From Symbiodinium natans (lineage: Eukaryota > Sar > Dinophyceae > Suessiales > Symbiodiniaceae): a stretch of DNA of 62,356 nt. Where the stretch lies: positions 1 to 62,356 of the forward strand of contig CAJNDS010002353.1 in assembly GCA_905221605.1 (NCBI GenBank). Reading direction: 5' to 3'. Position 1 is the first letter of the stretch; every line of letters begins with the position of its first letter. Made by a program: the position numbers and the translations under genes. The notes below the pieces were generated by a model. It was not told the origin of the DNA and ran no database searches. It saw nothing but the letters and a program-made list of their open reading frames with translations. Of this stretch, positions 1 through 10,098 are shown piece by piece.

Positions 1-27
1 GGGGGGGGGGGGGGGGGGGGGGGGGGG
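1..27. repeat. Poly-G run at the window edge
   Basis: The window opens with 27 consecutive G. Long G or C homopolymers recur throughout (for example 23 G at 10783-10805 and 39 C at 31357-31395), so this may be genuine sequence at which assembly stopped, or a low-complexity contig end. Confidence 0.9.
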
Positions 28-193
28 CTGTAAAAGCCTCCTTCTCCATGTTGGGCTATTTGTGTTTGGTGGTCTCTTGAGGCGTGTTGGACTGCAGAGA
101 TTTGCGAAAACGAGCAGGGAGGGGCCCCTAGACCCGGTAAGCCCTAGTTCAAGCCCTACTTGGAGGAGGTTCATGCTACTTATTAGCTGATTA

Positions 194-316
194 TACTTGG
201 AGGTTCATGGTACTTATTAGCCAATTATAACTGTACTTATAGCCCACTTATAAGCCCCTTAAGTGCCCTAATATGGCAGTTATACTTGGTTGAGAAGTAC
301 CATGAACCTCCAAGTA
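194..316. mobile_element. Small inverted-repeat element (MITE-like)
   Basis: The 22-bp arm at 194-215 is the exact reverse complement of 295-316. The pairing extends with a few mismatches to about 41 bp per arm (194-235 against 276-316), leaving a ~40-bp loop. Two further partial copies of the arm sequence lie alongside, at about 165-193 and at 442-468. Short length, long inverted ends and local multiplicity are typical of non-autonomous inverted-repeat elements. No transposase is visible nearby. Confidence 0.5.
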
Positions 317-468
317 CCCTAAACCCTAAACCCTAAACCCTAAACCCTAAACCCTAAACCCTAAACCCTAAACCCTAAACCCTAAACCCTAAACCCTATA
401 AACCCTAAACCCTATAAACCCTAAACCCTAAACCCTAATAATTGGTTGATAGGTACCATGAACCTCCA
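287..468. repeat. CCCTAAA block between 27-bp direct repeats
   Basis: The telomere-type block 317-438 is bracketed by a 27-bp direct repeat, 287-313 and 442-468, with two mismatches; both copies contain GTACCATGAACCTCCA. The arrangement suggests that the repeats were inserted at, or used to heal, a break with duplication of the flank. Confidence 0.7.
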
Positions 469-2762
469 CCTAAACACTCAAGTGCCGGACCTCGAGGTTC
501 CCTGGCAAGGAGATGCTTGCGTTGACCTTCACAGGTCTGGGGGTTTAGGGTTTAGGGTTTAGGGTTTAGGGTTTAGGGTTTAGGGTTTAGGGTTTAGGGT
601 TTAGGGTTTAGGGTTTAGGGTTTAAATTTTTAGGGGTCGGAGCCCGAACTGCCCTAACTCCTGAACTCTGCACCCCTAAGCCCGAACTATTCAACCCTAA
701 ACCCAAAAACAAAGCATAAACATGTCGTTCAAGAATTCAGGCTTCAGAGCAGTCGGGACGCGGGATTCTTTTTTTTCTTGTTTTTTGCGGGGTACGCGCT
801 GTAGGGTTCGGGGTGAACACCAGGTCTGAACCTTAACGCAAGAAAAACACCCGAACCACCCTGAGGGTTCAGGGTTTGCCGAATTACACCCCCCCCCCCC
901 CCCCCCACACACACCCAAAGAAAACAAAACACTGCAACCAAAACAAACGCACAAAAAAAAAGGCTGCAAGCCCTTACCTCTGCCTCCTAAACCCTATAGG
1001 CCCCATAAACCCCATAAAAACCACGAACCCTATTAACCATATTGACCCAACTAACCTGTTAACCCTATCCACCCTAGCCCTAAGCCCGAAAAACCCCGAA
1101 ACCCTGAACCCTAACCCCTGTAACAATACTAAACCCTAAACCCTAAACCCTAAACCCTAAACCCTAAACCCTAAACCCTAAACCCTAAACCCTAAACCCT
1201 ACTAAGCCTTGGAAGGCATCTGTCTTCTCAGCGGCACCTCGAAGCTGAGAAGCGCCCAAGCTTGTCGCTGCAGGAGGGGCTCTGAGTGAGAGAGCGCAAC
1301 CTTGACAAAGGGGGCTTGCGGAGGGGGTTTAGGGTTTAGGGGTTTAGGGGGTTTAGGGGCTTAGGGGTTTAGGGGTTTAGGGGTTTAGGGGGTTTAGGGG
1401 TTTAGGGGTTTTAGGGGTTTAGGGTTTTAGGGGTTTAGGGGTTTAGGGGTTTAGGGTTTAGCCAGGGCTTCAAAAGGCTTAGGGCTTCTGCTTGTTTACG
1501 GTTTAGAGTTTGGTGCTTGGGCTGTTCCAGATAAGGCTAGAATGTCCCCTATAGAAGCAACGGAGCCGAATTTAAGAGAAGTCCCTTGTAGGTTCTGGGG
1601 TGACCCAAAACCCAAAGCATGCACGCGAATTGCTAGCGGAGACGAGCCCATCTGTTACAATCAATCGTCCAGAGGACCCTGAAACCCAACAAACAACCTC
1701 CTCCCCCCCCCCCCCCCCCCCGCCCCCCCAAACCCTAAACCCTACTCCGCATCTTAGAGAGGTCTGCACCAAAGTTCAGTAGGGTTTAGGGTTTAGGGTT
1801 TAGGGTTTAGGGTTTAGGGTTTAGGGTTTAGGGTTTAGGGTTTAGGGTTTAGGGTTTAGGGTTTAGGGTTTAGGGTGTGGGCCGAGAATCCCGCCGTGAA
1901 GGCCGCAAAGCGCTGCTGTGAAGGCCGGGGCGTGGCACGAGACCTCGGGGAAAGGTTTCGGGCCTGTAGGATTTAGGGTTTTGGGGTTTAGGGTTTAGGG
2001 CTAGGGTTTTGGGGTTTAGGGTTTAGGGCTTAGGGCTAAGGGTTTGGGGTTGGGGGTTGCGGGGTTCGAGTCTAGGAAGCCTAGGGCTTAGGGTTTAAGG
2101 GCCTCATAGGGCATAGCGTCTCGAGTCTAAAGGGCTTAGAGGGCTTCCAGGGCTTTCAGGTTCAAGGGAGGGATTTAGGGGTCTAGAGTGTTGATACAGG
2201 GATTGAGGGTGGTTTAGGGTTTGAGGTTCAGGGTTTAGGGTTTAGGGTTTAGGGCTTAGGGTTTAGGGTTTAGGGTTTATAGTTTAGGGTTTAGGGTTTA
2301 GGGTTTAGGGTTAGGAGCTACAAGTCTCAAAAACCCGTACTGCTGAAGCACTTATAAGGAATCTCAGCACAGAAACCCTCTAACCCTAAATCAGCGGGGA
2401 CATCGGCCCCCCCCCTGGGGACACTTCTGCGCAGCACTCGCGCCGACAGCTGAAGCACTACTATGTCGATGATGTCCCTGAGCCGCCCGGCGAACTTCGG
2501 ATAACACGGTTTAGGGTTTAGGGTTTAGGGTTGTTGATTTGCATGAATGGAGGGGTATGCTGCTACCTGATGGCTGATGGGAAGACAGTTTCCCCCACTG
2601 AGGGACTTCCGCGAGCAACTTCAGGCCCTCGCCATGGACGCTAGAGCTCATCTGAGCCTGCGAAATCTAGAGCCACAAAGAAAAGCAAGGAGCATGGTTC
2701 CACTGATCCAACACCCTAAGGGTCCATGTACCTATCCATGTACCTACATAGGGAGTACTTGG

Positions 2763-2835
2763 GCTCAATAACCTCCTAAATAGGGACTGTGGGGCCCCAG
2801 TAGATAATTATGTGGTACGTGGACCCTTAGGGCAC
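2763..2835. repeat. Dispersed short repeat, copy related to 40640-40712
   Basis: This stretch shares CCTCCTA-ATAGGGACT, a GTAC-containing middle and GGACC-CTTAGGG with 40640-40712, at moderate identity. It is one of several short families spread through the telomere-repeat mosaics. No coding content is visible. Confidence 0.4.
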
Positions 2836-3279
2836 ATGTTCCTGCACAGTTTCCCATGCATCTGCAAACGAATCCAGACTCCAAACCCAGCCATGTCGCG
2901 AAGGCAGACCAGGGATATGGGCGACGGTTTGGGGTTGAGGGTTTAGGGGTTAGGGTTTACGTACGGTTGCGGGTTCGCGGCGTAGGGAGGACTTAGGGTT
3001 TGGGTAAAAAGAGCCCTGCACGCCGAAACCAAAACGAGACTTCGCACGTTTGGGGTTTCAGCGTCGATCGCTGTACCCTCGCCCAAGTTGAACGCTAAAC
3101 CCACAGAGAGCTTAGGGATTTGAGCTTCAGGGTTTATAGGGCTTTTTTCGCTTTAGCTTGTGCTAGACCCAAGCGTCACCGAAACCCTATAAACCATAAA
3201 CCACAAACCCTAAACCCTAAACCCTAAGCCCTAAACCCTAAACCCTAAACCCAACACCCAAAACCCTAAACCCTATCGG

Positions 3280-3372
3280 AATAAACAAGGTGCCCTTTCG
3301 GGTTGCAGGTGCGTATAAGGGAACCTAAACGCAAAAACAAAGGGGAACAAGGGCCTGCGCCGAGTCCTAGTC
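3280..3372. repeat. Diverged copy of the ~110-bp dispersed element
   Basis: The order AGGTGCCCTTTC, TATAAGGGAACCTA, AAGGG and CCTAG matches the better-preserved copies at 33120-33232 and 41981-42091, and also 38611-38705. The ends are more decayed here. Confidence 0.4.
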
Positions 3373-6300
3373 CTAAACCCTAAACCCCCCCCAAAAAAGG
3401 GTTTAGGGTTTAGGGTTAAGGGTTTAGGGTTTAGGGTTAAGGGTTTAGGGTTCAGGGGGTCCTAGTATACGGCGAAGACCCGAGCCAGTGGAAACATGAG
3501 CTCAAACCCGAAAGCCACAGAGCTCTACTGCCGCAAAAGCCCGCACATTCCACAAACAACCTTGAGCCTTAGTTTAGGGTTTAGGGTTTGGGTTTCAGGT
3601 TTAGGGCTTAGGGGTTCGGGACTCGGGATGAGGTTTGACCCCCAAACCCGTAGGCCCCTAAACCCAAAACCTACATAGCCGGCAGGCTCCAGGGCTAAGT
3701 CCTCAAGAACCTAGAAACGAAAAAACAGGGCAAAAGGCTACCACAGGGCTACCCGGACTCCCAAAAGCCCTTGACCCTGTACTCCACGATAATGGGGCCA
3801 TGGCTGGTCAAGACTGCAGGACCAAACCTCACAAGGGTTTAGGGTTTAGGGTTTAGGGTTTAGGGTTTAGGGTTTAGGGTTTAGGGTTTAGGGTTTAGGG
3901 GCCACGCCACTTCTCATTACTAGGGTTCCCAGATCTCTCCAACATAGCTTAAGGAATGATACTATAATCATGCACAGACTCCTAAACCCAAGACCCTAAA
4001 GCTAAACCCTAAACCCTAAACCTTAACCCCTAAACCCTAAACCCAACTCGCCTTGGAAGCGGGTTTAAGGTATGGAAGTCTCCCTAAACCCTAAACCCTA
4101 AACCCTAAACCCTAAACCCTAAACCCTAAACCCTAAGTTGCGGGGGAGGGGAGCACGAGTCCGAGGCCCTTCAGAAGGTTCAGCTCCGATCTTGGCGGTT
4201 CTAACCCAAACCCTAAACCCTCAACCCTAAAAACAACCTAAAAACCCTAAAAACCCTAAAATCCCTAAAAACCCTGAAAACAACCTATAAACCCTAAAAT
4301 CCCTAAAATCCCTAAAAAAAACCCCCAAAAACCCTAAAGAACCCTAAAGAACCCTAAAGAACCCTAAAGAACCCTAAAAAACCTAAACAAAAACCTATAA
4401 ACCCTAAAACCCCTAAAAACCTTAGAGAACCCTAAAAACCCTTCAAGCCTACAAACCCTAAACCCTGATCACGGGAAATTTCATGTGCCTGAAGCCTTCA
4501 CCTCTCGACTGGCCCTGTGAACTTCGGTGAGATGGAACCCCCTGAATTGAGGTTCAGCTTCAGGAGGGTTTAGGGTTTAGGGTTTAGGGTTTAGGGTTTA
4601 GGGTTTAGGGTTTAGGGTTTAGGGTTTAGGGTTTAGGGTTTGAGTTATCGGGGGGTACACAAGGCACAAGGAGACGCAGGACTACAGAAGTGGTGGAAAA
4701 CTACCCGCAACTGGCCTCCGGAAATTGACGTAAGCTCTACACCCCTACACCCGAAACCCAACGCTCCAATGATACCGGACAGTTGCTTCACGACGGGGGG
4801 CCTTCGGGGGTTTAGCCCGAAAGCCTAGACCCTGGACGTCAAACGCAAACGTTTTATTGGGGCTTGGGCTGTTGCTTTTGGGTTTGCGGCTCTAGAGAGA
4901 TGGGTCAACACTACGAACCCCATTATTTCACAAACTCAGCCCGCCCATCTAACCCCAAAAGCCCCCCCAAAAACCGACACCCTAAGGGTAACAAAGGCTC
5001 TCAGGGTTCATCTCCTAAACCCTAAACCCTAAACCCTAAACCCTAAACCCTAAACCCTAAACCCTAAACCCTAAACCCTAAACCCTAAACCGTGGCTTAT
5101 TCGGGGTGTTTATCGAAGGTTTTAGTTCGGGTGTGGGGCTACCTTGGACTCTACTATCCTACAGCTTAGCAGTAACTGCCCCTGAAGTAGTAGGCATAAC
5201 CCAATACAACTCGTTGTAAAGAGAGTCCTAGGTAAACCCTAAACCCTAAACCCTAAACCCTAAACCCTAAACCCTAAACCCTAAACCCTAAACCCTGAAC
5301 CCTCAAACCTCCCAAGGCCCCGTCTGCCGGATGGCAGGCATCGGTGTAGCTGTCAGGGATGGCCTTCAGGGGGGTCTAAGGAGTTTTCGACCCTTCATCT
5401 TATTCCCCTATATGTACCCTAAACCCTAAACCCTAAACCCCAAACCCTAAACCCTAAACCCCAAACCCTAATCCCTCAACCTTCCCTATACTCCTACGGA
5501 GCCCCTAAATAACTCGGAAAAAAGAACCTCTAAGGCCTAAACCCTAAACCCTAAACCCTAAACCCTAAACCCTAAACCCTAAACCCTAAACCCTAAACCT
5601 CCCCCATAAGGGTTCATTGACCAGGGACGAGGGGAGGTTTCGCGAGATTGTAGAGGTTGGGGGTTTAGGGCTCAGGGTTTAGGGTTTAGATTTGTGCGTG
5701 TTTAGGGTTTAGGGTTTAGGGTTTCGGGTTTAGGGTTTAGGGTTTAGGGGGGTCTTGAAGCCTCCACCCTACAGAGGGAACCCCCTCTAAGCCTTCTAAT
5801 CCTTCTTTTATAACCCGTTAAACCCTCAACCCTAAAGGGATAACACCCTTATCAGTCTTCCCCACGAGTTGAAGTCGTAGATTCTTGGGGTGGGCCCCTT
5901 CGGGCGAGAGGTTGGGGGGCGGAAGACCCTGCGAGTTGAGAGCTCTGGTTAGAGGGTTTAGGGTTTAGGGTTTAGGGTTTAGGGCTTAGGGCTTAGGGCT
6001 TAGGGTTTGAGGGAACGTCCTAGCTTCAGGTTGCTTGGGGCTTGAGGGACCTGGGGGGGGGGGGGGGGTAGTTTACGAAGTAGGGTACCCCTATATTCGA
6101 ACCCCTAATAATTTCCTTAGAATCAGGACCCTGATAAGGCACCCCTAATATTCTCGCAAACCCCATATGGCCCTCTATTTCCTTGGAGCTGAGCTACCAG
6201 GCACGGCACATACAAACACACTGGCGACAGCCAGGTCCGGAAAGCCAGCTTCAACGCCCAGTGGTGGAGAGCAAAATACGGTCTAGGGAGTTGCCATAGG

Positions 6301-6596
6301 GAGGAGAGGCTTTCCCGACAGACGAAATCGCAGTTGCCCCTGACTTCTTTATCAGGGTTCCGGCTGTCACTGCCTCGTTGAGATAGAGGTACTGTTGTGC
6401 CCCACACGATTTCTTATCGTTGTTCATTCTTGCGCCATTTTTTGGGTTTAGGGTTTAGGGTTTAGAGTTTAGGGTTTAGGGTTTGTGCGTTTTGGGGTTT
6501 AGGTTGGGGTGTTCTCCCTTTATAGGGATTCCTATTAGACCCCCTATAATAGCAGGATTGGTACCCCGAATATGGTGGTAAACCTCCATTTCTTGG

Positions 6597-6680
6597 CTGC
6601 ACTTAGGAGGGTAGCTCTAGAAACCCAATAAACCCAAAAGGCTAAGGATCTAAAGTTACAGTAAAGCACCACAAAGATTT
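6597..6680. repeat. Dispersed short repeat, copy related to 41751-41866
   Basis: About 60 bp, including the motif GCTAAGGATCTAAAGTT and a following GTAAAG-ACCACAAAG, is shared with 41803-41866; the preceding GGCTGC-CTTAG also matches 41751 onwards. This is a dispersed non-coding repeat of unknown type. Confidence 0.5.
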
Positions 6681-7325
6681 GGGGGAGCTGAGGAGTTTTT
6701 CAAGGCGTTTAGGGGGAGGCTACAGGAGTCCTGAGAGAACTTCGTCTGCGACTCGACTCTCAGAAGAAGAAAGGTTGGGTTGGTTGGGTTTAGCGTTTAG
6801 CGTTTAGCGTTTAGCGTTTAGGGTTTAGGGTTTAGGGTTTAGGGTTTAGGGTTTAGGGTTTAGGGTTTAGGGTTTAGGGTTTAGGGTTCAGGATTCAGGA
6901 TTTAGGGTTTAGGGTTTAGGGTTTAGGGTTTGGAGTTTGGGGTTTCGGGTTTGGCAAACCCTGGGCCAAAAACCTTGCGGGGGGGTTTTATAAATCACGG
7001 GCCAGCAGTAGGCCTTAAGGCCTTTAGAGGGCCCAAGGGGGCCAGGGAGAGGGGTTGAAAAACCAGGTCTACGATGGCTTAGGGACTGCTAGGGCTTAGC
7101 CCCGAAACCCACAACACCTGAAAAACCCTAAACCCTAAACCCTAAACCCTAAGCCCTAAGCCCTAAACCCTAAACCCTAAACCCTAAACCCTAAACCCTA
7201 AATAACCCTAAATAACCCTAAACCCTAAACCCTAAACCCTAAACAGCCTGAGCCCTCAAACCCCGGACTCGGGAGCTCGGGCCATCTCGAGCCGCACGTT
7301 CAGCGACTGGGGCTCCACGGGATTC

Positions 7326-7436
7326 AGCCAGGAGGCGATCCTGGATAGGGTTTAGGGTTTAGGGTTTAGGGTTTAGGGTTTAGGGTTTAGGGTTTAGGGT
7401 TTAGGGTTTAGGGTGAGCCAGGAGGCGATCCTGGAT
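7326..7436. repeat. TTTAGGG block between perfect 21-bp direct repeats
   Basis: The sequence AGCCAGGAGGCGATCCTGG plus AT occurs at 7326-7346 and again at 7416-7436. The 69 bp between them are almost pure TTTAGGG. The direct repeat itself contains a CCAGGA/TCCTGG palindrome. This is the clearest insertion-like signature for a telomere-repeat block in the window. Confidence 0.85.
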
Positions 7437-7507
7437 CTACGACTCTACGACTTGGGGGGGTTCCGAAATTTTAGGGGGGTACCTGTAAGGGTTTAGGGTT
7501 TAGGGAT

Positions 7508-7628
7508 CCCCCCCCCCAAAAAAAAAAAAAAAAAAAAAAATCGGTTTTAAGACATAGGTTTTAAGCTATGGTAGGGTTTAGGGTAAAGACATTCTTCCTT
7601 ATAAGGTTTTTTTTTTTGGGGGGGGGGG
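7508..7628. repeat. Inverted homopolymer pair (C10A23 / T11G11)
   Basis: C10 followed by A23 (7508-7540) is mirrored by T11 followed by G11 (7607-7628), with a 66-bp spacer that includes a short TTTAGGG stretch. The two ends could pair as a hairpin. A related T16G14 run lies at 8522-8551. Confidence 0.7.
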
Positions 7629-8360
7629 AATTCTTAAGCACGCATAGTAGGGATCTGGGGAACTGGGGGGGGGGGGTAGCGCTTTGCACTTTACTTTGAG
7701 TTTGAGGGCTACAGAATTTAAAGATGTAGGGTCTAGGGATTTAGGGGAATTAGGGTTGGTTTAGGGTTTTGGGTTTAGGGTTAGGAGGTTTAGGGGACCA
7801 GAAGATCTAGGAATTGCAAGTCCACGAGGGCTACTACACCCTGATTCCTAAACTCCAACCCCATATAGCAAAGGCCTAATGCCCCTGAAACCCTAACCCT
7901 ACAACCCAAACCCTTCGTCCTGAGCCCCATAAACAGTAAAAATACTAAACCCTTTGTCCTAAACAACAAGGCCCAACGCCCCTTGGGCTTCAGGATTTGG
8001 AGTACCTAAGAACCTAGAACTCAAACCCTACACCCAAGACGACCTAAACCCTACAAGCCCTGTAAACCCTTTGCAAAGCCCTATAAACCCCACGTACACC
8101 CTGCAAGTCCAAAGTAAACCCTACACAAACCTTATGCTAAACCCGATAGAAACCCTAAACCCTAAACCCTAAACCCTAAACCCTAAACCCTACACCCTAA
8201 ACCCTAAACCCTAATCTTATAAGCAATTATAAATGGCACATCACCGGGTGCCGGGCCCGGGTCGGACAGCGTCGAAGTCGGTGGGCAAGGGAAACCTTGA
8301 GGGTTTCGGGTTTAGGTTTTAGGGTTTAGGGTGAAAGGGTTTAGGGTTTAGGGTTTAGGG

Positions 8361-8551
8361 TTTCGAGTTTAGGTTTTAGGGCTTTAGGGTTTCGGGTTTA
8401 GGTTTTAGGGCTTCAGGGTTTCGGGTTTAGGTTTTAGGGCTTTAGGGTTTCGGGTTTAGGTTTTAGGGCTTTAGGGTTTCGGGTTTAGGTTTTGGGGCTT
8501 TAGGGTTTCGGGTTTAGGCTCTTTTTTTTTTTTTTTTGGGGGGGGGGGGGG
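8361..8551. repeat. Higher-order ~29-bp telomere-variant tandem repeat and T16G14 run
   Basis: About six units of a ~29-bp pattern made of TTTCGGG, TTTAGG and TTTTAGGGC variants run from 8361 to about 8518. They are followed by T16G14. A regular longer unit shows that this array grew by tandem duplication of variant repeats and not by simple heptamer addition. Confidence 0.65.
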
Positions 8552-9490
8552 TTGCGGTAGTTCGGGTTTAGCGTTTCGGGAACTTCGAGGAAGTTCGTGC
8601 GTGGGCTTCTGCGCTTCCCTTTTGGTTTGTGGTTTAGGGTTTAGGGTTTAGGGTTTAGGGTTAACCCGAAACCCCAAATTAGGTTCATAATGAAGAAACC
8701 CTAAGCTCTAAACCTTACAACTAAAACCACCTGAGATTGGCCCCGAAACATGATCCTCTTAAACCCAATGATGAAGGGAAAGGTCAAAACAAACACACGT
8801 GAACAAAACTCCCAAGTATGATCCTCTTAAACCCAATAACGGAAACATCAAAAGCAACCCAAGGGCCCGAAGGCCTTGCAGCAACCCAACATAGGGGCCT
8901 GAAGAAACTGGAGTAGGGTTTTGGGGTTTATATAGTATAGCTGCAAAGGAGCCATGAGGGAAAATTGCTAGCAATTTACTCCGACCCCTAAACCCTAAAC
9001 CCTAAACCCTAAACCCTAAACCCTAAACCCTAAACCCTAAACCGCACATTACGGCCCACGCCCGGGTGCCCGGGCGGAACGAGCCGCAGTGCCAGGGATG
9101 CGCCGGGGCCGAGGTGGGCGGCGAAGTGGACCAGGACCTCTGCGCAGAGGGTTTAGGATTTAGGGTTTAGGGGTTTAGGGTTTAGGGTTTCGGGCTCGGG
9201 GTGTGGGGTTTGGGGTTTAGGGCTTGGGGTTTAAGGGTTTGGTTTAGGGTTCAGGGTTTGGGGTTTAGGGTTTGGGGTTTAGGGTATAGGGCTGAGGGTT
9301 TCGGGTTGAGGGTTTAGCCCTTAGGCTCAAAATAGCTCAAAAACCTTTCATAATACGTCCTCTGGGCCTAAATACCTTAAAATAAGAGTGCTGGGAGCCT
9401 TAGTTTGGGTTTTAGGGCATTGGGTTTGGTGTTTATAGGGTATAGGGTTTGAGGTTTAGGGGTTGGGGTATAGGGTTTGGGGTTTAGGGT

Positions 9491-10084
9491 TCAGGGTTTG
9501 GGGTTTAGGGTATAGGGCTTGGGGTTTAGGGTATAGGGTTTGGGGTTCTGGGTATAGGGTTTGGGGTTCTGGGTATAGGGTATGGGGTTCCCAGAAGGGT
9601 CTGGACTTGCAAGATGTAGTGTCCATAGCCTTGGTTGGCCCGGCTCCACGGCCTTAACCGGCAGGAAATCGGCTGGGTTGAAGAGCCTCGTGGTAAAACG
9701 CAGGACCAGGAGGGCCGTGGCCGTGATGTTCTTGTCGCTGGCGCTGTTGCTGCTGCTGCCTCTGCCGCTGGCCGGCGTGGCCGGCGTGGCGGCGTCCTGC
9801 TTCGGCTTGGGCTTGGCAGTGGTGCCTCCGCTTCTGGCGTGGCGAGACCTCCTCCTCCTCCTCCTCCTCGGGATGGTGGCGGCATACACGGCAGCCGTTC
9901 GGGATCCAGATGGGGTTTCCTGCAGTTTTGGGGTTTTGCGGGGGTTGAGGGCTTTTTTCGTGGCCTTGGGGCGGAGGGAGCCATGATTGCAGTGCTGTTC
10001 TTTTGCGCATTGTTTCCGCTTTGGCTCGGGGGTCGGGGGCATGTCAACTCGGAGCGATTTGGTTAGACCCCATGATGTTTTCAT
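9491..10084 (-). CDS. Hypothetical basic protein, uncertain reading frame
   Basis: This 197-codon minus-strand frame is the most protein-like of several overlapping frames here. It encodes a Lys/Pro-rich start, a run of eight Arg, an Ala/Ser/Gly-rich middle and a mixed hydrophobic stretch (LLVLRFTTRLFNPADFLPV), then runs into telomere-variant repeats that cannot be real protein. The true 3' end is probably near 9590. The frame starts 22 bp left of the edge of duplicated copy 1. No family is recognised. Competing frames on both strands (plus 9582-9986 and 9635-10066; minus 9526-10047 and 9654-10010) are similarly long because the DNA is GC-rich, so coding status is doubtful. Confidence 0.3.
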   Translation of the reverse strand: MKTSWGLTKSLRVDMPPTPEPKRKQCAKEQHCNHGSLRPKATKKALNPRKTPKLQETPSGSRTAAVYAATIPRRRRRRRSRHARSGGTTAKPKPKQDAATPATPASGRGSSSNSASDKNITATALLVLRFTTRLFNPADFLPVKAVEPGQPRLWTLHLASPDPSGNPIPYTQNPKPYTQNPKPYTLNPKPYTLNPKP

Positions 10085-10098
10085 TTTTGTGGTTCAGG

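Larger units (their letters stand above)
1..9480. repeat. Telomere-type repeat mosaic, left domain
   Basis: Short arrays of CCCTAAA or TTTAGGG, mostly 50-130 bp, alternate in orientation and are separated by 50-300 bp of other sequence. Clean CCCTAAA blocks lie near 317-438, 1133-1200, 4084-4135, 5013-5090, 5235-5297, 5538-5598, 7119-7245, 8152-8213 and 8988-9042. Clean TTTAGGG blocks lie near 541-623, 1780-1875, 3837-3900, 4566-4640, 6816-6890 and 7347-7415. Degenerate variants fill 1327-1457, 1970-2310, 4205-4470 and 9150-9590. I see no convincing gene. Small open frames such as 6123-6407 (minus, 94 codons) and 8759-8974 (minus, 71 codons) have no recognisable domain and sit in unremarkable sequence. 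The mixed orientation rules out a simple chromosome end. Confidence 0.9.

Noticed and set aside
317-438. CCCTAAA block near the window start as a true chromosome end
   Set aside because: Blocks of both orientations occur throughout, separated by other sequence, and non-telomeric DNA lies outside this block.
9582-9986. Plus-strand frame with Leu-rich stretches resembling membrane segments
   Set aside because: Opposite strand of a Lys/Arg/Gln-rich frame; the Leu runs come from CTC/CTG repeats. Neither strand is convincing and the minus frame has better composition.
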